64,000 nt of DNA from Stenotrophomonas sp. MMGLT7 (GCF_021168555.1 NZ_JAJOZS010000002.1:1-64000), one strand, 5' to 3'. Shown: positions 36,539 through 46,065, counted from the stretch's first letter. Numbers and translations: made by a program. The notes: generated by a model from the sequence alone, not told the origin.

Positions 36539-37714
36539 ATGTCAGACATCGTCATCGCAGGCGCCATGCGCACCGCCATCGGCTCCTTCCTCGGCCAGTT
36601 CAGCGGCGTGCCCACGCCGACCCTCGGCGCGGCGGCGATCGGCGCGGCGCTGCGGCAGGCCGGTGTCGACGCGGACGCCGTATCGGAAGTGATCATGGGC
36701 TGCGTGCTGCCGGCCAATCTCGGCCAGGCACCGGCACGCCAGGCGGCGCTGGCCGCCGGCATCCCGGCGTCCACCGGCGCCACCACCATCAACAAGGTCT
36801 GCGGCTCGGGCATGAAGGCGATCATGCTCGGCCACGACCTGATCAAGGCCGGCTCGGCCGGCGTGGTGGTCGCCGGCGGCATGGAGTCGATGAGCAATGC
36901 CCCGCACCTGATTCCGCATTCGCGCACCGGCAACCGCTACGGCAGTTTCGAGGTGGTGGACCACATGGCCTGGGACGGCCTGACCAATCCCTACGATGGC
37001 CAGGCGATGGGCGTGTTCGGCGAGCAGGCGGTGCGCAAGTACGGCTTCAGCCGCGAGGAACAGGACGCCTACGCCATCGAGTCGGTCAGGCGCGCGCAGG
37101 CCGCACAGGCCAGCGGCGCGTTCGACGGCGAGATCGTCCCGGTCAAGGTCGCCACCCGCAAGGGCGAGCTCGAGTACGCCAGCGACGAGCAGCCCGGCCG
37201 GTCGGACATCGGCAAGATCCCCACGCTCAGGCCGGCCTTCGCCAAGGACGGTACCATCACCGCGGCCAGCGCCTCCAGCATCTCCGACGGCGCCGCCGCC
37301 GCCGTGCTGCTGAGCGGCGACGAGGCCTCGCGCCTCGGCGTGCAGCCGTTGGCCCGCATCGTCGGCCATGCCACGTTCTCGCAGGCGCCGGAGTGGTTCA
37401 CCACCGCACCGGTGGGAGCGATCGACAAGCTGCTGCGGCAGGTCGGCTGGAGCGTCGGCGAGGTGGACCTGTTCGAGGTCAACGAGGCGTTCGCGGTCGT
37501 GGCCATGGTGCCCATGCGCGATCTCGGCATCGCCCACGACAGGCTCAACGTGAACGGCGGCGCCTGTGCGCTGGGACATCCCATCGGCGCTTCCGGCGCG
37601 CGCCTGGTGGTGACCCTGCTCAATGCCCTGCGCAAGCGCGGCGGCAAGCGTGGAGTGGCCTCTCTGTGCATCGGTGGCGGCGAAGCGACAGCCATCGCCA
37701 TCGAATTGATTTGA
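36539..37714 (+). CDS. Acetyl-CoA C-acetyltransferase (thiolase)
   Basis: A 391-residue biosynthetic-type thiolase that condenses two acetyl-CoA (or cleaves acetoacetyl-CoA) in the cytosol. The acyl-accepting Cys is C88 (NKVCGSGMKA). The catalytic H347 is in GHPIGASGARL and the second Cys, C377, in CIGGGEATA. The substrate loop VNEAFAVVAMVPM is intact. A GATAAT box about 35 bases upstream is a plausible -10. ATGs at 36533 and 36539 are both possible; the second matches homologues starting MSDIVI. With leucine dehydrogenase nearby, a role at the end of leucine breakdown (acetoacetate to acetyl-CoA) is reasonable inference. Confidence 0.94.
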   Translation: MSDIVIAGAMRTAIGSFLGQFSGVPTPTLGAAAIGAALRQAGVDADAVSEVIMGCVLPANLGQAPARQAALAAGIPASTGATTINKVCGSGMKAIMLGHDLIKAGSAGVVVAGGMESMSNAPHLIPHSRTGNRYGSFEVVDHMAWDGLTNPYDGQAMGVFGEQAVRKYGFSREEQDAYAIESVRRAQAAQASGAFDGEIVPVKVATRKGELEYASDEQPGRSDIGKIPTLRPAFAKDGTITAASASSISDGAAAAVLLSGDEASRLGVQPLARIVGHATFSQAPEWFTTAPVGAIDKLLRQVGWSVGEVDLFEVNEAFAVVAMVPMRDLGIAHDRLNVNGGACALGHPIGASGARLVVTLLNALRKRGGKRGVASLCIGGGEATAIAIELI

Positions 37715-37756
37715 TTGGAATTAACGGCCATTACACAAATATGAATGCGCATATGC

Positions 37757-37785
37757 TTGACACCCGACTTGGGCTTGTCATCATG
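37757..37785 (+). promoter_or_regulatory. Promoter candidate for the first Ala-rich lipoprotein
   Basis: TTGACA (37757-37762) is followed after 17 bases by ATCATG (37780-37785), a good -35 with a weak -10. A perfect 14-bp palindrome CGCGCAATTGCGCG (37793-37806) follows in the leader. Confidence 0.45.
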
Positions 37786-37836
37786 TTGCCGGCGCGCAAT
37801 TGCGCGTTGCCTAACTAACGACGAGGATTGATCACA

Positions 37837-38178
37837 ATGAGCATCAACAAGCTGCTGATCGCACTGGCTCTGGGTCTGGCCCTGGCTGCGTGCTCGAAGC
37901 AGGAGCAGGCCCAGGACGCCGCTGCTTCCGCTGACCAGGCCGCCACCGACGCCCAGGCCGCTGCCGACCAGGCCGCTGCTGCCGGCGCCGAGACCGCCGA
38001 CGCTGCCCAGGCCGCTGCCGACACCGCCGCCACTGCTGCCGACACCGCCGCCGACGCTTCGTCTGCTGCTGCCGGCGCTTCGACCGATGCCGCTGCCGAC
38101 CAGGCTGCCGACGCTGCCAAGGCTGCCGAAGGCACCGCCGAGCAGGCCAAGGACGCTGCCGAAGAAGCCAAGAAGTAA
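37837..38178 (+). CDS. Alanine-rich lipoprotein 1
   Basis: A 113-residue predicted lipoprotein. The lipobox is LALAAC (Cys about position 19). The mature chain is almost only Ala, Asp, Thr, Gln and Glu in short repeats (DTAATAADTAADASS), with no aromatic residue, giving one long amphipathic helix or a coiled coil. It is probably an outer- or inner-membrane-tethered periplasmic spacer of the Lpp-like kind, but no function is assigned. ACGAGGATTGATCACA precedes the ATG, and an intrinsic terminator ends the unit. A paralogue-like lipoprotein gene follows 285 bases on. Confidence 0.8.
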   Translation: MSINKLLIALALGLALAACSKQEQAQDAAASADQAATDAQAAADQAAAAGAETADAAQAAADTAATAADTAADASSAAAGASTDAAADQAADAAKAAEGTAEQAKDAAEEAKK

Positions 38179-38205
38179 TAACTTCTCCGCTTTCAGCAAG
38201 TCTGG

Positions 38206-38236
38206 AAAAGCCGCTGGTTCGCCAGCGGCTTTTTCT
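38206..38236 (+). terminator. Intrinsic terminator of lipoprotein 1
   Basis: AAAAGCCGCTGG-TTCG-CCAGCGGC followed by TTTTT: a 12-bp stem with a stable UUCG loop, 27 bases after the stop. A textbook rho-independent terminator. Confidence 0.95.
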
Positions 38237-38289
38237 TTGGCTGCGCAGGAGACTCATGCCGTCGCAGAAACTCCTGGGGGAATGACTGA

Positions 38290-38360
38290 CTGTAGGAGCG
38301 ACTTCAGTCGCGATGAGGCTTTACCAGGAAAGCCCCTCGCGACTGAAGTCGCTCCTACAG
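38290..38360. repeat. GTAGGAGCG palindrome
   Basis: CTGTAGGAGCGACTTCAGTC and its exact complement bracket GCGATGAGGCTTTACCAGGA with a short inner stem. One of the best preserved copies, between the two lipoprotein genes. Confidence 0.9.
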
Positions 38361-38463
38361 TTATTTCTGTATCGTTCCTGCGATCTGCTGCGGCGTTGAC
38401 GCCGGCTGCATGCACCCGCGCCTACGCTGCCGGTGTCGATTCCGACACTCCAAGGAGCGTTTC

Positions 38464-38841
38464 ATGAAGAAGATGCCACTCGCCCTGCTGATCGGCGGCA
38501 TGGTGCTTGCCGTTGCCGCCTGCAAGGGACCGGAAGCCGAACGTGCCAAGCGCGACGCGGCGCAGGCCGCCGACAGCGCCGCCGCGGCCACCCGCGAAGC
38601 CGCCGACAAGGCTGCCGACGCGACCCGCGAGGCGGCGGACAAGGCAGCGGCCGCCACCCGCGAAGCGGCACACGACACGCGCGAGCACCTGAGCCGCGCA
38701 GCCGATGACGCCGACGCGGCCACCCGGCGCGCCGCCGCCAATGCCAGCGACGCCACGGCCGACGCCGCCGAGTCGGCGGCCGACAAGACCCGCGAGACCG
38801 CCGACCGGGCCGAGCGCCGGGCCGAGGAAAAGCAGCCCTGA
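38464..38841 (+). CDS. Alanine-rich lipoprotein 2 with 11-mer repeats
   Basis: A 125-residue predicted lipoprotein with lipobox AVAAC (Cys about position 20). The mature chain repeats an 11-residue unit (TREAADKAADA, TREAADKAAAA, TREAAHD) and then ATADAAESAADKTRETADRA. This is the pattern of LEA-like or apolipoprotein-like amphipathic helices. Charge alternates Lys/Arg with Asp/Glu, unlike the acidic first lipoprotein. CCAAGGAGCGTTTC precedes the ATG at 38464. Envelope or desiccation stress protection would fit, but this is inference. Confidence 0.8.
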   Translation: MKKMPLALLIGGMVLAVAACKGPEAERAKRDAAQAADSAAAATREAADKAADATREAADKAAAATREAAHDTREHLSRAADDADAATRRAAANASDATADAAESAADKTRETADRAERRAEEKQP

Positions 38842-38931
38842 GGCGACGGCGCAGCCGAGGCCCATGACGGGCCGGCCGAGGGATCGGCCGGCCCGTTCCG
38901 TATCCGGCTTGCGCACGAACTCGACCACCCA

Positions 38932-39027
38932 GGTAGGAGCGACTTCAGTCGCGATGGGGCTTTATCGGTGAAGCCTCATCGCGACTGAAGTCGCTCCTAC
39001 AGTCGCTCCTGCAGGTCGCTGCTACGG
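38932..39027. repeat. GTAGGAGCG palindrome with extra partial arm
   Basis: GTAGGAGCGACTTCAGTCGC and GCGACTGAAGTCGCTCCTAC (38934-39000) form the main stem. AGTCGCTCCTGCAGGTCGCT adds part of the right arm again. It lies after the lipoprotein 2 gene and before the convergent aidB stop. Confidence 0.85.
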
Positions 39028-39077
39028 GCGTCCCGCCTGCGACGGGCCGGCTCCTCCCACACCGGCCCGCCGCGGCT

Positions 39078-40727
39078 TCAACCGGGCAAGGCGCGCTCCA
39101 GCAGCCGGGCGTCCACCAGCTCCGGCGGCAGCGTCCCCAGCGCCGATCCGTGCTCGCCGCCGAGGCGGCTGCGCACGAACGCCTCGGCCGCGGGACTGCC
39201 GCTGCGCAACAGCAATGCCGCCTGCAGCGCCAGCGCCAGGCGTTCGGTGACGAGCCGGGCGGCGGCCGGCTGCGGCTCGTCCGCGAGCTGGCGCCGGATC
39301 TGCGACAGCGCACCGTCCAGCGACGGATGCAGGCCGGCAGCGGCCGCCAGTTCGTCGTTCACGGCCTGCAGCGTGCGCGGTTCGCGTGCCAGCGCGCGCA
39401 GCACGTCCAGGCACTGGATGTTGCCGCTGCCCTCCCAGATCGAGTTGAGCGGCGCCTGCCGGTACAGCCGCGGCAGCATCGATTCCTCGACGTAGCCGGC
39501 GCCGCCCAGGCATTCCTGCGCCTCGTTGACGAACGCCGGCGCGCGCTTGCACAGCCAGTACTTGCCCAGCGCGGTGGCGATGCGCGCGAACGCCGCCTCG
39601 CCCTGGTCGCGGCCGGCGGCATCGACCGCTCGCGCCACCCGCAGCGCGAGCGCGGTGGCCGCCTCCGACTCGATCGCCAGGTCCGCCAGCACGTTGCGCA
39701 TCAGCGGCTGCTCGGACAGCAGCCGGCCGAAGGCGGCGCGATGGCGGGCGTGGTGCAGCGCCTGCGCCAGCGCCATGCGCATCTGCGCGGCGGCGCCGAG
39801 CATGCAGTCCAGCCGGGTCATCATCACCATCTCGATGATGGTGGCCACGCCGCGCCCTTCCTCGCCGACGCGTTGCGCCCAGGCGCCGCAGAACTCGACC
39901 TCGCTGGAGGCGTTGGACCAGTCGCCGAGCTTGTCCTTGAGCCGCATCAGCCGGAAGGCATTCTTGTCGCCATCGGGCAGGCGCCGCGGCAGCAGGAAGC
40001 AGCTCAGCCCGCCCGGCGCCTGCGCCAGCACCAGGAAGCCGTCGGACATCGGCGCCGAGAAGAACCACTTGTGGCCGACCAGGCGGTAGCCGTCGCCGCC
40101 ATCCGGCGAGGCGATGGTGGCGTTGCTGCGCACGTCCGAGCCGCCCTGCTTCTCGGTCATGCCCATGCCCAGGGTGATGCCGGCCTTGGCGGCGACGGGC
40201 ACGTCGCGCGGGTCGTAGTGCGCGGCGGCGGCCTTGTCTGCCCACTCGCGCAGCGCCGGGTGCTGGCGCAGCACCGCCACCGCGGCGTGGGTCATGGTCA
40301 GCGGGCAACTGGTGCCGGCCTCGACCTGATGGTGCAGGTAGCTCAGCGCGGCCCGGGCCACGTGCGCGCCGGGCTGCGGCGACTGCCACGACAGCCCGGC
40401 CACGCCGTGCTGCTTGGCCGCCTGCAGCAGCCGGTGGTAGGCCGGATGGAACTCGACCGTGTCGATGCGGTGGCCATGGCGGTCGTGGCTGCGCAGGCGC
40501 GGCCGGTCGCGGTTGGCGTCGAAGCCGATGCGGTACAGCTCGCCGCCGGCCAGCGCGCCGTAGCCGGCGAGTTGCGGCACGAAGGCCTGCGCGCCCTCGC
40601 GCACGACCGCCTCGCGCAGCACGGCGTCGTCGCGCCACAGGTCGCGCTCCTCGAACGGCGGCGGCTGGTTGGCCACCTGGTGGGTTTCGAACGGCGGCGC
40701 CTCGGCGGCGGGCAATGTGTCGTGCAT
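39078..40727 (-). CDS. aidB: AidB-like acyl-CoA dehydrogenase
   Basis: A 549-residue flavoprotein of the acyl-CoA dehydrogenase fold. Family segments are GMGMTEKQGGSDVRSN (FAD contact), GHKWFFSAPMSDGFLVLAQ, and C-terminally ALGKYWLCKRAPAFVNEAQE and CLGGAGYVEES. E. coli AidB (541 residues) is induced in the adaptive response to DNA alkylation and binds DNA through a C-terminal four-helix domain; this one is full length. The ATG at 40727 has a strong GGGAGGAGGAACGTA site. It is divergent, 176 bases away, from the ligase-associated repair operon, which supports a DNA-damage connection. Confidence 0.92.
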   Translation of the reverse strand: MHDTLPAAEAPPFETHQVANQPPPFEERDLWRDDAVLREAVVREGAQAFVPQLAGYGALAGGELYRIGFDANRDRPRLRSHDRHGHRIDTVEFHPAYHRLLQAAKQHGVAGLSWQSPQPGAHVARAALSYLHHQVEAGTSCPLTMTHAAVAVLRQHPALREWADKAAAAHYDPRDVPVAAKAGITLGMGMTEKQGGSDVRSNATIASPDGGDGYRLVGHKWFFSAPMSDGFLVLAQAPGGLSCFLLPRRLPDGDKNAFRLMRLKDKLGDWSNASSEVEFCGAWAQRVGEEGRGVATIIEMVMMTRLDCMLGAAAQMRMALAQALHHARHRAAFGRLLSEQPLMRNVLADLAIESEAATALALRVARAVDAAGRDQGEAAFARIATALGKYWLCKRAPAFVNEAQECLGGAGYVEESMLPRLYRQAPLNSIWEGSGNIQCLDVLRALAREPRTLQAVNDELAAAAGLHPSLDGALSQIRRQLADEPQPAAARLVTERLALALQAALLLRSGSPAAEAFVRSRLGGEHGSALGTLPPELVDARLLERALPG

Positions 40728-40903
40728 TACGTTCCTCCTCCCGGATCGTGGGTCCGATTCTCCACCAATCCGGCCGGCGCGCGGCCCGGGCAAGCCCAGG
40801 AGCATGGGCAGCGATACCCGTCGGGTGGCGCCGCGCTTGAATGCTCCCGGCAGGTGCCGGGCGATTCTCATCTCCTGCACGCCGGGCCGGTCACGATGGC
40901 GGC

Positions 40904-41908
40904 ATGACCGATCCACAGGACCGCGACCTGGTGGTGCTGCGTCCGGAGGGGCTGTACTGCCCGGCCGGCGATTTCCACATCGACCCCTGGCAGCCGGTGC
41001 CGCGCGCGCTGATCACCCACGGCCACGGCGACCATGCGCGCACCGGCATGGGCGAGTACCACTGCAGCACGCCCGGCCTGCCGATCCTGCGCTGGCGCCT
41101 GGGCGAGCAGCGCTACCACGCGCACGACTACGGCGAGGCGTTCGCGCTCGGCGGCGCGCGCGTGTCGCTGCACCCGGCCGGGCACGTGCTGGGCTCGGCG
41201 CAGGTACGGATCGAGGTCGATGGCGAGGTCTGGGTGGTCTCGGGCGACTACAAGCGCCAGGCCGACCCGACCTGCGCGCCGTTCGAGGTGGTGCGCTGCG
41301 ACACGTTCATCACCGAATCCACCTTCGGCCTGCCGGTCCACCGCTGGCCCGACACCGCCGCGGTCGCCGCCGAGATCGTGCAGTGGCGGCGCGAGTGCGG
41401 TCAGCGCGGCGAGGCGGCGGTGCTGTTCTGCTATGCGCTGGGCAAGGCGCAGCGGCTGCTGGCCGAGCTGCTGCCGCTGGAGACGCAGCCGGCGCTGCTG
41501 CACGGGGCGATCGCCGCGGGCGTGGAGGTCTACCGCCAGGCCGGCGTGGCGATGCTGGACACCGTTCCGGTAGCCGGGCAGGCGCGCGGCGCCGACTTCG
41601 CCGGTCAGCTGGTGCTGGCGCCACCGTCGGCAGCCGGCAGCCCGTGGCTGCGCCGCTTCCGCCACGCCCAGCAGGGTTTCGCCTCGGGCTGGATGCGAAT
41701 CCGCGGCAATCGCCGCCGGCGCAACTACGACCGCGGCTTCGTCATCTCCGACCACGCCGACTGGCCGGGGCTGCTGCGCACCATCGCCGAGACCGGCGCG
41801 CGGCGGGTGATCGCCACCCATGGCGACACCCATGCGCTGGTCCGGCTGCTGCGCGAACAGGGCGTGGCGGCCGAGTCCCTGGGCACCGAATTCGGCGCGG
41901 AGGAATGA
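40904..41908 (+). CDS. Ligase-associated DNA exonuclease (MBL/beta-CASP)
   Basis: A 334-residue metallo-beta-lactamase-fold nuclease of the ligase-associated exonuclease family (related to CPSF-73/SNM1 enzymes). The metal site is HGHGDH (H39, H41, D43, H44), H94 in HPAGHVLG and D115 in VSGDYKR. A beta-CASP-like insert follows (VLFCYALGKAQRLL), then VISDHADWPGLL and THGDTHALV near the end. It starts the four-gene cassette, with the ligase 66 bases downstream. The start is the ATG at 40904; no clear Shine-Dalgarno sequence is visible. Confidence 0.92.
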   Translation: MTDPQDRDLVVLRPEGLYCPAGDFHIDPWQPVPRALITHGHGDHARTGMGEYHCSTPGLPILRWRLGEQRYHAHDYGEAFALGGARVSLHPAGHVLGSAQVRIEVDGEVWVVSGDYKRQADPTCAPFEVVRCDTFITESTFGLPVHRWPDTAAVAAEIVQWRRECGQRGEAAVLFCYALGKAQRLLAELLPLETQPALLHGAIAAGVEVYRQAGVAMLDTVPVAGQARGADFAGQLVLAPPSAAGSPWLRRFRHAQQGFASGWMRIRGNRRRRNYDRGFVISDHADWPGLLRTIAETGARRVIATHGDTHALVRLLREQGVAAESLGTEFGAEE

Positions 41909-41974
41909 CATGCCTGCACCGTCTGCGATGAAGCGCCGGCCACTGCGGTTCCCCGCACGCGAGGGGAAGCGCGC

Positions 41975-43579
41975 ATGAAGCGCTTCGCCGCGCTCTACCG
42001 CGAGCTGGACCGCAGCACCGCCACGCTGGACAAGCGCGCGGCGCTGCTGCGCTATTTCCGCGACGCGCCCGCGCACGACGCGGCGTGGGCGCTGTACCTG
42101 CTGTGCGGCGGCAAGATCGCCGGGGCCAGGCGCCGCATCGGCGCCAGCGGCGAGCTGCGGCGCTGGCTGGCCGAGACCGCGGGACTGCCGGACTGGCTGG
42201 TGGACGAGAGCTACGACCAGGTCGGCGACCTCGCCGAGACCCTGGCGCTGCTGCTGGACGACCCGCCCACAGCGGCTGCCGACCTGGCGCTGGCCGAATG
42301 GATCGAGGGGCGGCTGCTGCCGCTGGCCAACCGCCCGGAGGAGGAACGGCGCGCGGCGATCGTCGCGGCCTGGCGCTCGCTGGCCTTCGACGAGCGCCTG
42401 CTGTTCAACAAGCTGCTGACCGGCGCGCTGCGGGTGGGCGTGTCGCAGCGGCTGGTGCAGCAGGCGCTGGCCGAACTGTCCGGCATCGACATCGCGCGCA
42501 TCGCCCAGCGCATGCTCGGCGAGTGGACGCCGTCGCCGGCGCTGCTGCCGGCGCTGCTCAGCGCCGGCGAGCTGCCGGGCGACCGCCAGCAGCCCTACCC
42601 GTTCTTCCTCGCCTCGCCACTGGAAGCGGCGGCCGCCACGCTGGGCGAGAGCGGCGACTGGCTGCTGGAATGGAAATGGGACGGCATCCGCGTGCAGCTG
42701 ATCCGCCGCGGCGACGGCGTGGCGCTGTGGTCGCGCGGCGAGGAGCGGCTCGACGGCCGCTTCCCGGAAATCGAGCAGGCGGCGATGCATCTTCCCGAAG
42801 GCACGGTGCTCGACGGCGAACTGCTGGTCTGGCAAAAAGGCGAACCCGCTCCCTTGCCGTTCACCGCGCTGCAGACGCGTATCCAGCGCCGCAAGCCCGG
42901 CGCGAAGACGCTGGCCGCCACCCCGGCGCGGGTGATGGCCTACGACCTGCTGGAACTGGCCGGCGCGGACCTGCGCCAGCAGCCGCTGCGGCAGCGCCGC
43001 GCGCAGCTGGACGACGTGCTGGACACCCTGGGCGATGCGCGCATCCAGGCCTCGCCGCTGCTCGATGCCGCCGACTGGGACGCCGCCGCGCAACTGCGCG
43101 AAGGTTCGCGCGAGCGCGGCGTGGAAGGATTGATGCTCAAGCGCGCGACCTCGCCCTACCAGGCCGGGCGCCGCCGTGGCGACTGGTGGAAGTGGAAGAT
43201 CGATCCGCTGACCATCGATGCGGTGCTGCTGTACGCGCAATCCGGCCACGGCCGCCGCAGCACGCTGTACACCGACTACACCTTCGGCGTGTGGGACGGC
43301 GATGCGCTGGTGCCGGTGGCCAAGGCCTATTCCGGGCTGGACGATGCCGAGATCCTGAAACTGGACCGCTGGATCCGCGCCAACACCCGCGAGCGCTTCG
43401 GCCCGGTGCGCGCGGTCGCGCCGCTGCAGGTGTTCGAGCTCGGCTTCGAGGCGGTGAACCGCAGCACGCGGCACAAGTCCGGCATCGCCGTGCGCTTCCC
43501 GCGCATCCTGCGCTGGCGCCACGACAAGCCGGCGGCCGAGGCGGACACGCTGGCGGCGCTGCAGGCGCTGGCGCGATGA
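41975..43579 (+). CDS. ATP-dependent DNA ligase (ligase-associated cassette)
   Basis: A 534-residue ATP-dependent DNA ligase, which seals nicks through a ligase-AMP intermediate. The adenylated lysine is K234 in EWKWDGIRVQLI (motif I). Motif III is in VLDGELLVWQ, motif IV in EGLMLKRATSPYQ and motif V in WWKWKIDPLTIDAVLLY. An N-terminal DNA-binding domain (1-200) and C-terminal OB fold complete the usual LigB-type plan of this operon. ATGA overlaps the helicase start (43576-43579), so the two are translationally coupled. This is separate from the essential NAD+-dependent LigA. Confidence 0.95.
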   Translation: MKRFAALYRELDRSTATLDKRAALLRYFRDAPAHDAAWALYLLCGGKIAGARRRIGASGELRRWLAETAGLPDWLVDESYDQVGDLAETLALLLDDPPTAAADLALAEWIEGRLLPLANRPEEERRAAIVAAWRSLAFDERLLFNKLLTGALRVGVSQRLVQQALAELSGIDIARIAQRMLGEWTPSPALLPALLSAGELPGDRQQPYPFFLASPLEAAAATLGESGDWLLEWKWDGIRVQLIRRGDGVALWSRGEERLDGRFPEIEQAAMHLPEGTVLDGELLVWQKGEPAPLPFTALQTRIQRRKPGAKTLAATPARVMAYDLLELAGADLRQQPLRQRRAQLDDVLDTLGDARIQASPLLDAADWDAAAQLREGSRERGVEGLMLKRATSPYQAGRRRGDWWKWKIDPLTIDAVLLYAQSGHGRRSTLYTDYTFGVWDGDALVPVAKAYSGLDDAEILKLDRWIRANTRERFGPVRAVAPLQVFELGFEAVNRSTRHKSGIAVRFPRILRWRHDKPAAEADTLAALQALAR

Positions 43580-46065
43580 AGCCTGGGCGCGGCGAGCGCG
43601 CCGCGATGGCGGCGCTGCGGGCCTGGTTCGCCGCGCAGGGCTGGAAGCCGCTGCCGTTCCAGCGGCAGATGTGGCGCCGCTACCTGGACGGCGAATCCGG
43701 GCTGCTGCATACGCCGACCGGCAGCGGCAAGACCCTGGCGGCGTTCGGCGGCCCGCTGCTGCAGGCGCTGGCCGCCACCCCGGCACGGGACTCGGCGCCG
43801 ACGCCGGCACGCAGGCGGCGCAGCCCGCCGCGGCAACTGCAGGTGCTGTGGGTCACCCCGCTGCGGGCGCTCGCCGCCGATACCCTGCGCGCGCTGCGCG
43901 CGCCGGCCGAGGCGCTGGGCCTGGACTGGCAGATCGGCCTGCGCACCGGCGACGCCAGCGCGCGCGACAAGCGCCTGGCGCGCGACGGCAAGCTCGACGC
44001 ATTGGTCATCACCCCCGAATCGCTGGCCCTGCTGCTGTCCTATCCGGATACCGCGCCGCGGCTGGCGGGCCTGCGCTGCGTGATCGTCGACGAATGGCAC
44101 GAACTGCTCGGCAACAAGCGCGGCGTACTGCTGCAGCTGTGCCTGGCCCGGCTGCGCGCGCTGGCGCCCGGGCTGCGTACCTGGGGGCTGTCGGCCACGC
44201 TGGGCAACCTGGCGCAGGCGCGCGACGTGCTGCTGCCGCAGCAGCCCGACGCGGCCATCGTCGCCGGGGTGAAGCCGCGCACGCTGACGCTGGAGACGCT
44301 GCGCCCGGCTGGCGGCGAACGCTTTCCCTGGGCCGGCCACCTCGGCCTGGCGCAGTTGCCGCGGGTGCTGGAGAAGCTGCTGGCGGTGCGCACCAGCGTG
44401 CTGTTCACCAACACCCGCTCGCAGGCCGAGCTGTGGCACCAGGCGCTGGCGTCGGTGTGGCCGGAGGAGCCGCACACGCTGGCGCTGCACCACGGTTCGC
44501 TTGACCCGGCGCTGCGCACCGCGGCCGAGGACGGACTGCGCCACGGCAGCGTGCGCTGCGTGGTCGCCACCTCCAGCTTGGACCTGGGCGTGGACTTCCC
44601 GGCGGTGGACCAGGTGCTGCAGGTCGGCAGCCCCAAGGGGGTGTCGCGGCTGCTGCAGCGCGCCGGCCGTGCGCGCCATCGTCCCGGCCAGGCCGGGCAC
44701 ATCGTCTGCGTGCCGTCGCACGCGCTGGAACTGGTCGAGTACGCCGCCGCGCGCCGCGCCGTGGCCGCCGGCCGCATCGAGTCGCGCGTGCCGCCGCGGC
44801 TGTCGCTGGACGTGCTGGCGCAGCACTGCGTGAGCTGCGCGCTGGGCGGCGGCTTCGACGCCGGCGCGCTGCTTGCCGAGATCCGCGGCACCGACGCCTT
44901 CGCCGCGCTCGACGACGCCACCTGGCAGGCGGTGCTCGACTTCATCGTGCAGGGCGGCCGGGCGCTGTCGCACTACCCGGACTTCCGCAAGGTCGAGCGC
45001 GACGAGAACGGCCGCCACGTGGTGCGCGAACGCCGCGTGGCGCTGCGCCACCGCCTGTCCATCGGCACCATCGTCGGCGACGGCAGCGTGGCGGTGCGCT
45101 TCCTGCGCGGCGGCCCGCTGGGCGCGGTGGAGGAGCAGTTCGTCGGCCGGCTGCGCCGCGGCGACCGCTTCCAGTTCGCCGGGCGCCAGCTGGAGCTGGT
45201 GCGGCTGCAGGACATGACCGCCTACGTGCGGCTGGCCAAGGGCGGCGACGGCAGCGTGCCGAAGTGGATGGGCGGGCGCATGCCGCTGTCGTCCGAACTC
45301 GCCCACGAGGTCGAGGCGGTGTTCGCCGCGCCGGGCGATGCGCCGGAGATGCGCACGCTGGCGCCGCTGCTTGACCTGCAGCAGCGGCTGTCGTCGCTGC
45401 CGGCTCCGGGGCGGCTGCTGGCCGAATCGATCCGTACCCGCGATGGCCGCCACCTGTTCCTGTACCCGTTCGCCGGGCGCCAGGTGCACGAGGGCCTGGC
45501 CGCGCTGCTGTCGCTGCGCTGGGGACGCAGGCAGCGCAACAGCTTCGATTTCTCCGCCAACGACTACGGCCTGGTGCTGACGCCGGCCGCCGACGCGGCG
45601 CTGGATGCCGGGCTGCTGCGCGAACTGCTCGCCCCCGGGGAGCTGCTGCAGGACCTGCGCGAAAGCCTCAACCTGGGCGAGCTGGCGCGCCGCCAGTTCC
45701 GCGAGATCGCCCGCATCGCCGGCCTGCTGCCGCCGTCCCTGCCCGGCCGCGCCGCCCGCAGCATGCGCCAGCTGCAGGCCTCCAGCGGCCTGCTGTACGA
45801 CGTGCTGGAACGCCATGATCCCGGCCACCTGCTGCTGGCGCAGGCCGAGCGCGAGGTGCTAGAAGGCCAGCTGGAATTCAGCCGGCTGGCGGCGACGCTG
45901 CAGGACTGTGCCGGCCGCGAACTGCGCCTGCACGCGCCGCGCGGCCTGACCCCGTTGTCGTTCCCGCTGTGGGCCGAACGCCGCCGCGGCCAGCTCAGCA
46001 CCGAGGACTGGAAGGCGCGGGTGCTGCGCGCGGCGGCGCAGCTGGAGCAGCGCCATGGGCAATGA
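43576..46065 (+). CDS. Ligase-associated Lhr-like DEXH helicase
   Basis: An 829-residue superfamily 2 helicase of the Lhr-core type. Walker A is TPTGSGKT (K52), motif II is DEWH (D172-H175), motif III is GLSATLG, and motif VI is QRAGRARHRPGQ. Beyond the RecA domains come the winged helix and the Lhr beta-barrel, with LSLDVLAQHCVSCALGGGFD and a DUF4175-like end. Family members translocate 3' to 5' on single-stranded DNA. The gene overlaps the ligase stop by 4 bases and its own end overlaps pdeM by 11, so the operon is tightly packed. Confidence 0.95.
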   Translation: MKPGRGERAAMAALRAWFAAQGWKPLPFQRQMWRRYLDGESGLLHTPTGSGKTLAAFGGPLLQALAATPARDSAPTPARRRRSPPRQLQVLWVTPLRALAADTLRALRAPAEALGLDWQIGLRTGDASARDKRLARDGKLDALVITPESLALLLSYPDTAPRLAGLRCVIVDEWHELLGNKRGVLLQLCLARLRALAPGLRTWGLSATLGNLAQARDVLLPQQPDAAIVAGVKPRTLTLETLRPAGGERFPWAGHLGLAQLPRVLEKLLAVRTSVLFTNTRSQAELWHQALASVWPEEPHTLALHHGSLDPALRTAAEDGLRHGSVRCVVATSSLDLGVDFPAVDQVLQVGSPKGVSRLLQRAGRARHRPGQAGHIVCVPSHALELVEYAAARRAVAAGRIESRVPPRLSLDVLAQHCVSCALGGGFDAGALLAEIRGTDAFAALDDATWQAVLDFIVQGGRALSHYPDFRKVERDENGRHVVRERRVALRHRLSIGTIVGDGSVAVRFLRGGPLGAVEEQFVGRLRRGDRFQFAGRQLELVRLQDMTAYVRLAKGGDGSVPKWMGGRMPLSSELAHEVEAVFAAPGDAPEMRTLAPLLDLQQRLSSLPAPGRLLAESIRTRDGRHLFLYPFAGRQVHEGLAALLSLRWGRRQRNSFDFSANDYGLVLTPAADAALDAGLLRELLAPGELLQDLRESLNLGELARRQFREIARIAGLLPPSLPGRAARSMRQLQASSGLLYDVLERHDPGHLLLAQAEREVLEGQLEFSRLAATLQDCAGRELRLHAPRGLTPLSFPLWAERRRGQLSTEDWKARVLRAAAQLEQRHGQ

